Part shown: positions 6,574 through 13,438 of the stretch, piece by piece
Numbering within the stretch: position 1 is the stretch's first letter
Layout of the letters: every line of letters begins with the position of its first letter
The notes under the pieces: generated by a model
Databases searched by the model: none
What the model was told of the DNA's origin: nothing
The model's input: the letters and a program-made list of their open reading frames with translations, nothing else
Source of the DNA: Gemmatimonadota bacterium
GTDB taxonomy: Bacteria > Gemmatimonadota > Gemmatimonadetes > Gemmatimonadales > GWC2-71-9
Reading direction: 5' to 3'
Length of the DNA stretch: 17,368 bases
NCBI GenBank assembly: GCA_003220955.1
Contig: QHTW01000017.1
Coordinates: 2,450 to 19,817 of the forward strand
Translations under genes and position numbers: made by a program

Positions 6574-8460
6574 CTAAACCTGTTGAATTACATAGGCTTC
6601 CATCGCGTAGTACTCGGGCAGCCCGAGCCGGTCGGCGCGCGCCGCCGTCTCGAGATTCCGTGCCTCCACCCGCTGCCAGAACTCACGCTCGTCGTAGCCG
6701 GGGAAGGGCGCCTCGTCTTTCTGCGACTGATGACGGAAAATGGCGAGGATTTTCGCGTTCAGCTCGTCCTGCGACAGCGGGACGAGCACGTCCGCCTCGG
6801 TCAACGACCATTCCTGCCACGCGCCACGGTATAGCCAAACCTCGGGTTGCTGTCCTTTGTACCCCTCCAGCGCGCGCTCCACGGCCGCCTTGCACGTGCG
6901 GTGCGTGCCGTGCGGATCGGAGAGATCTCCGGCGACGAAGACGAGATCGGGACGCGTCTCTTCAATCAGACGCAGCACGATCGCGATGTCGTCCTCGCTC
7001 AGCGGCCGCTTCCGCACTTCGCCGGTGCGATAGAAGGGCAGGTCGAGGAACCGCGCGGCATTCGCGGGAATCCCGACCGCTGCCAAGGCGGCAATCGCTT
7101 CCGACTCGCGAATGAATTTTTTGAGGTTTTGGACGACCGGGATGTCGACGTCCCCCGGCGCCTTCTGCTCCATGCCGGCATTGACCGTGCTGCGGGCGCG
7201 CTGGACGGCGGAAGAGTCGAGCCCCAGCGACTCGGCTGCCCGCTCGACGAAGTCGAGATGGCGGGTCACATCGTGATCGAACACCGCGATGTTGCCGCTC
7301 GTCATGTACGCGACGACGATCTGGTTCTCGTTCTCCCACAGCTTGCGCAGAATGCCGCCCATCGAGATGACGTCGTCGTCGGGATGCGGCGAGAACACGA
7401 GCACACGCTCGTGCGCCGGCAGTTTCGCGCGACCGCGAATCTTGTCGCGCATCCGGTTGAAGACCTGGCCGTTGATGGGACCGGCCGAGCCGGCGCGCGC
7501 GAGCAGGGGACTGAGCTGATTCTCCGCGTAGTCGCGCGCCGCCAGCTTCAGCACCGCCTTGCTGCTGCGCTCCGCGAGCCACACGACGGCGCGCTCGACC
7601 ATCGCGGGCGTCCAGTCGATGCCTTCCAGGATCCAGGGCGTCTTGATGCGCGTCAAATCGGCCGCCGCCGGCAGGTCGAGGTAGCACGTCACACTCTGGT
7701 GGCGCTGCAGGAACGTCGCGGCGACGTCGGTCGAGATTTCGCCCTCCACCGCGCGCGCCACGATCGCGGCCTTATGCTCGCCGGTCGCCAGCAGCGCGAT
7801 CTCGCGGGCATCGAGGATCGTCGCGACGCCCATAGTGAGCGCTTCGCGCGGCACATTTTCTACGCCGAAGAAGTCGGCCGCGGCGTCCTTCCGGGTCAGC
7901 GTGTCGAGCATGACGATGCGGGTCCGCGAGGTTGCGTCGGAGCCAGGCTCGTTGAATCCGACGTGTCCCGTCTTGCCGATGCCGAGCAGCTGGAAGTCGA
8001 TGCCGCCGGCCGCCCGAATGGCCGCTTCGTACGCCTCGCACGCCTCGGCCACCCGCTCGCGTGGGGTCGTGCCGTCGGGGATGTGGACGTTTTCCTTCGC
8101 GATGTTCACATGCGCGAAGAAGTTCTCCCACATGTAGCGGTGGTAGCTGTGAGGGCTGTCGGGCGCCATCGGATAGTACTCGTCGAGATTGAACGTGATG
8201 ACGCGCGAGAAATCGACGTCGCCCGCCTGATGGCGGCGGATCAGCTCCTCGTACACCCCCAACGGGGTGCTGCCTGTGGCGAGCCCGAGCACCGTCCGGC
8301 CCTTGGTGCGGGTCTCGCGCTGAATGATCTCCGCAATGCGGTCGGCGACCGCGAGCGCCAAGTCGCTGTGTTCGGGAAAGACGACGGTGCGGAGTCGCTC
8401 GCGGTCGCGCGAGCTCTCGATCGTGGGAGGTAGGGCACGACGCGCGGCAGCCTTGGCCAT
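6574..8460 (-). CDS. nagB: Glucosamine-6-phosphate deaminase fused to PIG-L/LmbE deacetylase domain
   Basis: A 628-aa two-domain enzyme. Residues about 20-300 are NagB (glucosamine-6-phosphate to fructose-6-phosphate plus ammonia), with LATGSTPLG phosphate loop (60-68), NLDEYY (D93) and GKTGHVGFNEP (H166, E171). The Asp that is residue 141 in E. coli NagB is Thr164 here. Residues about 350-628 are a PIG-L/LmbE-type Zn-dependent N-deacetylase, with HPDDD (359-363) and a second motif DPHGTH (515-520). Domain order fits a protein that removes an acetyl group and then deaminates the amino sugar, or handles a related sugar. Similar long NagB proteins are known in Bacteroidetes and relatives, whereas E. 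coli NagB is about 266 aa. The ATG directly follows the stop of the upstream gene (TAGATG), with AAGGTG in that gene's end as ribosome binding site, so the pair is an operon. Confidence 0.93.
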   Translation of the reverse strand: MAKAAARRALPPTIESSRDRERLRTVVFPEHSDLALAVADRIAEIIQRETRTKGRTVLGLATGSTPLGVYEELIRRHQAGDVDFSRVITFNLDEYYPMAPDSPHSYHRYMWENFFAHVNIAKENVHIPDGTTPRERVAEACEAYEAAIRAAGGIDFQLLGIGKTGHVGFNEPGSDATSRTRIVMLDTLTRKDAAADFFGVENVPREALTMGVATILDAREIALLATGEHKAAIVARAVEGEISTDVAATFLQRHQSVTCYLDLPAAADLTRIKTPWILEGIDWTPAMVERAVVWLAERSSKAVLKLAARDYAENQLSPLLARAGSAGPINGQVFNRMRDKIRGRAKLPAHERVLVFSPHPDDDVISMGGILRKLWENENQIVVAYMTSGNIAVFDHDVTRHLDFVERAAESLGLDSSAVQRARSTVNAGMEQKAPGDVDIPVVQNLKKFIRESEAIAALAAVGIPANAARFLDLPFYRTGEVRKRPLSEDDIAIVLRLIEETRPDLVFVAGDLSDPHGTHRTCKAAVERALEGYKGQQPEVWLYRGAWQEWSLTEADVLVPLSQDELNAKILAIFRHQSQKDEAPFPGYDEREFWQRVEARNLETAARADRLGLPEYYAMEAYVIQQV

Positions 8461-9039
8461 CTACACCTTCACTTCGATGGCCGCCCCACGCTTGTACCGC
8501 ACGTATAACCAGGCCATCGGGACGATCAGCATGCCGGCGGCGATGATCGTGAGGGCGAGCAGCAGGGCGGCCAGCAAGACGGCCTGCTGCGAGGCCTGCG
8601 CCGCCTGGAACATGGCGGCATCCTGTTTCGCGAGCAGGACGATCATGGCCTGGCGCGCATCCGTGCTGGGGACTTGCCCGGTGCTCGAGCTGGTCAGGCC
8701 GCCCAGGACTGTCTGCACCAGGGCGCGCTCGTGATCGTCTGGCATGGTGGTGCCGAGATCGGCGAGCTGCATCCGCAGCGACCGGCCCAGGCTATCGCGC
8801 TGCGCGACTGCCTCGGCGCGGCGGAACCGCGGATCGGGGCTGGTGGCCATTTCCCGCCAGACCTCGAGGCCCGCGTTGTAGCGATGCAGCGTCTCGGACG
8901 TCCGGGCACCCCGTGTCGCGGTTTGCGCGGCCTCCCGCAGGGAGAAAACCAGCCACAGCCCGATCACCAGGGCCAAGGCGAGCGTACACGCGCTGATTGT
9001 GACGGCTATGCCGGGCCGGATGAAGGTGTAGTCTTTCAT
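8461..9039 (-). CDS. Two-TM membrane protein with helical, sensor-like loop
   Basis: A 192-aa protein starting MKDYTFIRPG. TM1 is at about 11-34 and TM2 at about 153-180, and the 118-residue region between them is hydrophilic and predicted helical, with no cysteines. This layout resembles the four-helix-bundle periplasmic sensor region of chemoreceptors and some kinases, but there is no HAMP or output domain: the chain ends a few residues after TM2 (RYKRGAAIEVKV). I chose the ATG at 9039; longer readings upstream look like translated non-coding DNA. No clear ribosome binding site is seen. It is the first gene of a unit with nagB (stop and start adjacent) and is divergent from a soluble kinase-like gene, with which it may work. 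The family is not identified. Confidence 0.75.
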   Translation of the reverse strand: MKDYTFIRPGIAVTISACTLALALVIGLWLVFSLREAAQTATRGARTSETLHRYNAGLEVWREMATSPDPRFRRAEAVAQRDSLGRSLRMQLADLGTTMPDDHERALVQTVLGGLTSSSTGQVPSTDARQAMIVLLAKQDAAMFQAAQASQQAVLLAALLLALTIIAAGMLIVPMAWLYVRYKRGAAIEVKV

Positions 9040-9217
9040 GGCGAAGGCAAAGGACGAGCGGCCGACGGAGGGCCGAGACGGGAAACCGGCTGGTGGAGTC
9101 GTCATGGGGGCAGACGCTAGTGTGCGCTTGACGGCGCTGCAAGGGGGCGCAATTTCTACCACGCGCCCCTCGCCCCCACCTGACACCCGACGTCGCTGGG
9201 ATGCCGATGGAGGACAG

Positions 9218-10252
9218 TTGAGCGCTGTTGCCTTTCGCGGTGATGAAGGCGAAGTCCTGCGCCAAGCGAGCGCGGTGGTGGGGCGCCCGGTCGTCCTGTG
9301 GGAAGTCATCGGGACGCGCCAGGCCGTCGCTCGCGCGAGCAGCGGTCCCGATATTGGTGCCCGCCCTCCCGGTTTTGATCTGGACGCGATCTTGCACCGC
9401 TGGAGCATCCGCGTTCCCGTCGGCTCCCGCTGGGTCACCGCTCCCGGTCCCACGCCGGACGCGTGGGTCGTGGCGCCCGTGCGCTCCCGGCCGCCAGCCC
9501 CGCCCCCGGGCGGCCGCGAGCGACGGAGTAAGGAGCGACTCGCCCTCGAGCTGGCCGGCCTTGCCCTCGGATTAGTGGGCGTACCAACCATTGGTGCTGG
9601 GGAGACGACCGTCCCGTCTTCCGGGATGCTCCTGCATCAGGCCGGCAATCCGTTGACCGCGGCACGCGCCGGCCTCCAGCTCGCGATGGAGTCGATCGGC
9701 CGCTGGGTCGATCTCGCCGCCGACCGCCGGCTCATGCTGCTCGATGATCTCGGCGAGGTGCTGGAGGACATCGACCGCACCACGGAGTTGCTCCGCGCCG
9801 TGCGCGAACATGGCACGACGCGCGGCGCCGCGCCCGCGGGTCGCCCCGAACGCTTCGACGCGGTGCGGGTCATCCGCTCCTGTCTCACGCTTGAACGACG
9901 GCTGCTCCGGGATCGCGGAATCGAGCTCGACTTCACGACGGCGCTCGACGCGAAATACTTGAAGGGAGACCCGAACGCGTTGTTCGATCTGCTGGTAAAC
10001 CTGGTGCGGAATGCCGCCGAGGCCGGCGGAGAAGCGCCGTCCCCCGTGTTGGTCCAGCTCGACCTCAAAGGCAAAGAGCTCGAATTGACCGTGCGCGGGC
10101 GCGGGAGTGCGGCGAACCTGGAGAAGCTGCGCGGCGTCGCCGAGACCACGTTCGGGGGCACGGTCACGGTGGAATCGGGACTGGCCACGGGAACGAGATT
10201 CACGATCGCGCTGCCGCTGCCGCCACAGCGCGAGGCGGACCACCGCACTTAA
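9218..10252 (+). CDS. Soluble histidine kinase-like protein with degenerate ATPase domain
   Basis: About 344 aa from the TTG at 9218. An N-terminal 100-residue region resembles a small GAF-type input module. H140 sits in LLHQAGNPLTAARAGLQLAM, a recognisable HisKA dimerisation/phospho-acceptor helix. The C-terminus keeps an N-box (DLLVNLVRNAAEAG, N261 and N265) and an ending GLATGTRFTIALPLP typical of HATPase_c. The G1 box, normally DxGxG, reads VRGRGSA with no Asp, and the G2 glycine box is missing. ATP binding is therefore doubtful. No transmembrane segment is present. The start is uncertain: GGAGG precedes the TTG, and ATGs at 9104 and 9038 are in frame, but the residues they add look non-coding and the 9038 start overlaps the divergent gene's ATG. 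TTGACG at 9128 could be a -35 box. Confidence 0.75.
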   Translation: MSAVAFRGDEGEVLRQASAVVGRPVVLWEVIGTRQAVARASSGPDIGARPPGFDLDAILHRWSIRVPVGSRWVTAPGPTPDAWVVAPVRSRPPAPPPGGRERRSKERLALELAGLALGLVGVPTIGAGETTVPSSGMLLHQAGNPLTAARAGLQLAMESIGRWVDLAADRRLMLLDDLGEVLEDIDRTTELLRAVREHGTTRGAAPAGRPERFDAVRVIRSCLTLERRLLRDRGIELDFTTALDAKYLKGDPNALFDLLVNLVRNAAEAGGEAPSPVLVQLDLKGKELELTVRGRGSAANLEKLRGVAETTFGGTVTVESGLATGTRFTIALPLPPQREADHRT

Positions 10253-10719
10253 CCGAGCAGCGCCTGAAGATCGAGAGGCCGCGTGTGCATCCGGATGCTG
10301 CCGTCCGGGGCACGCGGCCATTCTTTTTCCGGCCGATCGTGGTACAGCTCGACGCCGTTGCCGTCGGGGTCACGGAGGTAGATCGCCTCGCTCACACCAT
10401 GATCCGACGCGCCTTCCAGCGGAATCCCGTGATCGAGCACTCGACGCACGGCAGCGGCAAGGGCGGCACGGTCGGGAAAGAGGATCGCAAAATGATAGAG
10501 ACCTGTCGTTCCCGCCGCCGGGCGCGGCGCGCCTCGGCCGGCCCACGTATTCAGGCCGATGTGATGATGGGAACCGCCCGCGGAGACAAACACGGCGTCG
10601 GGTCCGTAACGGGCCGTCACTTCGAAGCCTAAGACATCGCGATAGAAGGCCAGCGCGCGGTCGAGATCGCTGACCGTGAGGTGCACATGGCCGATTCTCG
10701 TTCGGGGGTCGATCGTCAT
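10249..10719 (-). CDS. VOC-superfamily protein, catechol dioxygenase/glyoxalase type
   Basis: A 156-aa protein of the vicinal-oxygen-chelate fold, built from two beta-alpha-beta-beta-beta modules: HVHLTVSDLDRALAFYRDVL at 11-30 and YHFAILFPDRAALAAAVRRV at 75-94. Candidate metal ligands are H13, H76 and E134 in DPDGNGVELYHDRP. The segments HHHIGLNTWAG (60s), GASDHGVSEAIYLRDPDG and the tail M-x-T-x-PLDLQALL resemble the CatE/YwbC group of extradiol dioxygenase-like proteins. The substrate cannot be named. The start at 10719 is well supported by GGAGGTGAC immediately before the ATG. It is convergent with the kinase-like gene, the two stop codons sharing TTAA, and divergent from pruA with 45 nt between the starts. 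Confidence 0.88.
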   Translation of the reverse strand: MTIDPRTRIGHVHLTVSDLDRALAFYRDVLGFEVTARYGPDAVFVSAGGSHHHIGLNTWAGRGAPRPAAGTTGLYHFAILFPDRAALAAAVRRVLDHGIPLEGASDHGVSEAIYLRDPDGNGVELYHDRPEKEWPRAPDGSIRMHTRPLDLQALLG

Positions 10720-10751
10720 GTCACCTCCAGAACACGCCGGGGTTCCCCGGT

Positions 10752-10757
10752 TACATT
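10752..10757 (+). promoter_or_regulatory. Possible -10 element for a leaderless pruA transcript
   Basis: TACATT ends 7 nt before the pruA ATG at 10765, and no Shine-Dalgarno sequence is present in between (TCCGGGC). Same geometry as at 717-722. No good -35 box is seen in the short divergent gap. Confidence 0.35.
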
Positions 10758-10764
10758 TCCGGGC

Positions 10765-12396
10765 ATGAACGCAGCCAAGATTCCTAGCCCGGTCAACGAG
10801 CCCGTCTTCCCGTACGCCCCCGGCTCGCGCGAGCGAGGGGAGCTCAAACAAGCCCTCAAAGATCTGAGCGGCCGTCAGATCGAGATCCCCGTCGTGATCG
10901 GTGGGAAGGAGATCCGAACCGGCAAGACGGTCGACGCGGTGATGCCGCACTGCCATCGCCACGTACTCGCCAAGGTACATCAGGCCGGCCCCGAAGAAGT
11001 CGCGGGTGCCATCAAAGCGGCGCGCGATGCAAGGCGCGAATGGTCCAGCTGGAGTCTCGCCGACCGCGCGGCCGTCTTCCTCAAGGCCGCGGACCTGCTG
11101 GCGACGCGCTGGCGTGCCATGGTAAATGCAGCCACGATGCTCGGCCAAAGCAAAACCGCCTTCCAGGCCGAGATCGATGCGGCGTGCGAATTGATCGACT
11201 TCTGGCGCTTCAATGTGCACTACGCCGAACGGATCTACGCCGAGCAGCCGCTGTCGCCGCCCGGAGGGGCCACGTGGAACGCGCTCGACTATCGCGGGCT
11301 CGAAGGCTTCGTCTACGCGATTTCGCCGTTCAACTTCACCTCGATCGGCGGGAATCTGTCCACCGCGCCGGCGATCATGGGTTCCACCGTCATCTGGAAG
11401 CCGGCAGCGACGGCCGCGTACTCCAACTACCTCCTGTTCCGGCTGCTGCAGGAGGCGGGGCTGCCGCCGGGTGTCATCAACTTCGTGCCGGGCCCCGCGG
11501 CCGTCATCAGCGAACGGCTGCTCGCCGACCGCCATCTCGGCGGGATCCACTTCACGGGGTCCACCGAAGTTTTCCAGACACTCTGGAAGCAGGTCGCCGC
11601 CAATCTGACCAGTTACGCCGACTACCCGCGGCTCGTCGGCGAGACGGGCGGCAAGGACTTCATCCTCGCGCATGCGAGCGCCGACGTCGACGCCCTCGCG
11701 ACCGGCATCGTGCGCGGGGCGTTCGAATACCAGGGCCAGAAATGCAGCGCCGCCTCGCGCGCGTACGTCCCCGAATCGCTCTGGCCCAAGCTGCGCGACC
11801 GCGTGCTCGGCTTGCTCGCCGACGTGCGCGTCGGTGACCCGGCCGACTTCCGCAACTTCATGGCGGCCGTGATCGACCGGAAATCGTTCGACAAGATCAA
11901 GGGCTACATCGAGGGGGCGAAGAACGATCCCAAAGCCAAGCTCCTGTTCGGCGGCGAGTGCGACGACGCAGATGGCTACTTCGTGCACCCAACGCTCATT
12001 CAGGTTGAGGACCCGGCGTATCGCACCATGTGCGAAGAGATCTTCGGCCCCGTGCTGTCGCTGTACGTCTATCCCGACAAGAAATGGAAGGAGACGCTCG
12101 AGCTGGTGGATCGCACGTCTCCCTACGCGCTCACGGGCGCCGTGTTCTCGCAGGATCGCGCCGTGCTGGCTGAAGCCAGCGCCGCGCTGCGGTACGCAGC
12201 GGGGAACTTCTACCTCAATGACAAGCCGACCGGCGCGGTGGTGGGTCAGCAACCGTTCGGCGGTGGCAGAGCCAGCGGCACGAACGACAAAGCCGGCAGC
12301 CTGCTCAATCTGATTCGCTGGACCAGCGCCCGAGCGGTGAAGGAGAACTTCGTGCCGCCGCGAGATCCCTGGTATCCGTTCATGGCGGAGGCTTGA
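10765..12396 (+). CDS. pruA: L-glutamate gamma-semialdehyde (P5C) dehydrogenase
   Basis: A 543-aa NAD-dependent aldehyde dehydrogenase that oxidises glutamate semialdehyde/1-pyrroline-5-carboxylate to glutamate in proline and ornithine catabolism. It follows the mitochondrial ALDH4A1-type family almost end to end: SPVNEP and GSRERGELKQALKDL at the N-terminus, IDFWRFN, RGLEGFVYAISPFNFTSIGG (N190), VGETGGKDF (general base E293), EYQGQKCSAASR (nucleophile C327), EEIFGPVLSLYVYPD, and AGNFYLNDKPTGAVVGQQPFG near the C-terminus. There is no proline dehydrogenase domain, unlike the bifunctional PutA. The ATG at 10765 matches the family start; a longer frame from 10681 would overlap the divergent VOC gene. 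The start lacks a Shine-Dalgarno sequence. Its TGA overlaps the TTG start of the broken HmuY-like gene. Confidence 0.95.
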   Translation: MNAAKIPSPVNEPVFPYAPGSRERGELKQALKDLSGRQIEIPVVIGGKEIRTGKTVDAVMPHCHRHVLAKVHQAGPEEVAGAIKAARDARREWSSWSLADRAAVFLKAADLLATRWRAMVNAATMLGQSKTAFQAEIDAACELIDFWRFNVHYAERIYAEQPLSPPGGATWNALDYRGLEGFVYAISPFNFTSIGGNLSTAPAIMGSTVIWKPAATAAYSNYLLFRLLQEAGLPPGVINFVPGPAAVISERLLADRHLGGIHFTGSTEVFQTLWKQVAANLTSYADYPRLVGETGGKDFILAHASADVDALATGIVRGAFEYQGQKCSAASRAYVPESLWPKLRDRVLGLLADVRVGDPADFRNFMAAVIDRKSFDKIKGYIEGAKNDPKAKLLFGGECDDADGYFVHPTLIQVEDPAYRTMCEEIFGPVLSLYVYPDKKWKETLELVDRTSPYALTGAVFSQDRAVLAEASAALRYAAGNFYLNDKPTGAVVGQQPFGGGRASGTNDKAGSLLNLIRWTSARAVKENFVPPRDPWYPFMAEA

Positions 12397-12892
12397 AGGC
12401 GCCGCTGCTGGTGTGGGCAATGGCGGCGGCGTTTCTCCTGCTGGTGGCGTCGTTGTTGATCGCCGCGTTCACGAAGCCCGAGTTTCCGCCCTATGCACTC
12501 GGGCCGCATCCCGATAGCACATCCACACGGGGGAGGGCGACCTCGGCTTTCGACGTAATCATGTCATTACCGCGGCGGGGGCCGGCGCCATCGACTTGGG
12601 TCCCGTGGCGTTCGACTCCGTCACGGAGCTCCCAGCCGACGGCTACATCCCCACGACCTTCGCCGCCGACACCGCCAACGTCGCGATCGGGAAATGGTAC
12701 GACTACAGCATGTGGTCGCACCTGCTGACGTCCAGGCATCATGTGTATGCGATCCGCTCGCGTACCGGACAGCTCGCCAAGCTCGAGATCCTGGCCTACT
12801 ACTGCCGCGAGGTCGGCGCTGCCTGCTACACGATCCGGTACAAACAAGCACGCCCCCGGATGAGAAGCACCGGGGGCGTGCGGGTCAATTAA
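12393..12892 (+). pseudogene. Broken HmuY-family (haem-binding-like) membrane-anchored protein
   Basis: Two pieces in different frames make one gene. The first, from the TTG at 12393, encodes a signal/anchor helix (MKAPLLVWAMAAAFLLLVAS) followed by TKPEFPPYALGPHPDS. The second, open from 12518 to 12892, reads GDLGFRRNHVITAAG, then WYDYSMWSHLLT, then VYAIRSRTGQLAKLEILAYY and CYTIRY. That order (xWDLxFRR, WYDYS, VYxxRTxxGxYAKLxIxxYY, CxTxRY) is the HmuY-like family pattern. The frames switch between about 12513 and 12537, near GGGGGAGGG, and the beta strands normally before GDLGFRR are missing, so an out-of-frame deletion is likelier than a single-base slip. A programmed -1 shift is a weaker alternative. 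The start overlaps the pruA stop. The C-terminal 14 codons run through the terminator hairpin at 12848-12881. Confidence 0.65.
12841..12881 (-). terminator. Intrinsic terminator after the DUF5679 gene
   Basis: A perfect 12-bp inverted repeat GCACGCCCCCGG/CCGGGGGCGTGC (12848-12859 and 12870-12881) has a 10-nt loop. On the minus strand it is followed by TTGTTTG, 24 nt after the zinc-ribbon gene's stop. The plus side has no T tract. Confidence 0.65.
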
Positions 12893-12905
12893 GAGGACCG
12901 CGAGG

Positions 12906-13079
12906 CTACTTCGGCGGCAGGATCTTGAACATACCGGTCCCGCACACGGGACAGACACCCTTCAGCGCGGGGCGGCCGTTGGCCATCTTCACCTGCTGGG
13001 CGTTCGAGATCTTCCGCTTCGCCTTACACTTCACGCAGTAACCTTCATCCGCGGCCATTGGCGTCTTTCCCTTAGCCAT
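12906..13079 (-). CDS. DUF5679 zinc-ribbon protein
   Basis: A 57-aa protein starting MAKGKTPMAADEGYCVKCKA. Two Cys pairs, C15-x-x-C18 and C43-x-x-C46, form a zinc ribbon; the region between is basic. The YCVKCKxKR...MANGRPAxxGxCPVCG pattern is that of DUF5679, a small family often related to ribosome- or nucleic acid-associated zinc ribbons, with no proven function. GGAGGAG lies about 5 nt before the ATG. A hairpin terminator follows the gene, and a TATTAT -10-like element precedes it by about 70 nt, so it can be a monocistronic unit. Short and basic, it probably binds RNA, DNA or a protein partner. Confidence 0.85.
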   Translation of the reverse strand: MAKGKTPMAADEGYCVKCKAKRKISNAQQVKMANGRPALKGVCPVCGTGMFKILPPK

Positions 13080-13147
13080 TGTCGGTCGCTCCTCCAGTTC
13101 AGGGGCACAGGTACGGGGGGAACGGGAAGCTGCAAGCGCCAGACAAC

Positions 13148-13153
13148 ATAATA
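13148..13153 (-). promoter_or_regulatory. Candidate -10 box of the DUF5679 gene
   Basis: TATTAT on the minus strand (5 of 6 consensus positions), in an AT-rich island of otherwise GC-rich DNA, about 70 nt upstream of the ATG. The -35 would fall in the 3' end of the CDGSH gene and is weak. Confidence 0.35.
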
Positions 13154-13161
13154 AGGTCGCG

Positions 13162-13389
13162 CTAGCCGGGGGTAACTTGACCGTCCTGGAAACCGTTGCG
13201 TTTGTGCGTTCCGTCACAAAACGGTTTCGTCGCCGAGCCCCCACATCTGCACAGCACAACGACTTCCGACGGTTTGCCGTCTTTGCGGGCCGGAGGCGTC
13301 AATTCCCGCCCGTCGGGCGTCACGATCCGCACCGGACCCTCGATGATGAGCGGCCCGTTCGATTTGGGAGTGATGGTCACATGCGTCAT
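13162..13389 (-). CDS. CDGSH iron-sulfur domain protein
   Basis: A 75-aa protein with the full CDGSH motif C47-R-C49-GGSATKPF-C58-DGTH62. Three Cys and one His bind a redox-active, pH-labile [2Fe-2S] cluster, as in mitoNEET-type proteins. The N-terminal 40 residues form a small beta domain with GPLIIEGPVRIVTPDGRE, common in bacterial single-CDGSH proteins. It is probably soluble and acts in electron or cluster transfer. The ATG at 13389 gives the expected family length. TATATT lies 7 nt upstream of that ATG, with no Shine-Dalgarno sequence, suggesting a leaderless mRNA. It is divergent from the DUF255 thioredoxin-like lipoprotein (49 nt gap), so the shared region may drive both redox genes. 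Confidence 0.92.
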   Translation of the reverse strand: MTHVTITPKSNGPLIIEGPVRIVTPDGRELTPPARKDGKPSEVVVLCRCGGSATKPFCDGTHKRNGFQDGQVTPG

Positions 13390-13396
13390 AGCCGCC

Positions 13397-13402
13397 AATA
13401 TA
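13397..13402 (-). promoter_or_regulatory. Probable -10 element for a leaderless CDGSH transcript
   Basis: TATATT on the minus strand ends 7 nt before the CDGSH ATG. This is the best consensus match of the three such elements in the window. Confidence 0.4.
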
Positions 13403-13438
13403 GCGGCACGGTTTCCGAGGAGGCGGGGTATTTCCGTC

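Noticed and set aside
6847..8433. A 528-codon plus-strand open frame opposite the NagB/PIG-L gene.
   Set aside because: It has no recognisable motif and is Arg/Asp/His-rich as expected from antisense of a GC-rich gene. The minus-strand protein has clear catalytic motifs end to end.
9038..9217. A 60-codon N-terminal extension of the kinase-like protein to the ATG at 9038.
   Set aside because: The translation looks non-coding, that ATG overlaps the divergent start, and GGAGG precedes the TTG at 9218. It remains possible that 9104 is the start.
10720..12420. A long minus-strand open frame across all of pruA, continuous with the VOC gene.
   Set aside because: Only the part from 10719 down looks like protein, with a strong ribosome binding site at its start. 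The rest is the antisense of pruA, kept open by high GC and codon bias.
12529..12537. Programmed -1 frameshift at GGGGGAGGG in the HmuY-like gene.
   Set aside because: No canonical slippery heptamer in the right phase or downstream stimulatory structure is evident, and expected protein segments are missing, which favours a deletion.
13196..13438. An N-terminal extension of the DUF255 protein.
   Set aside because: It runs antisense through the CDGSH gene and would bury the signal peptide and lipobox that begin at the GTG at 13439.
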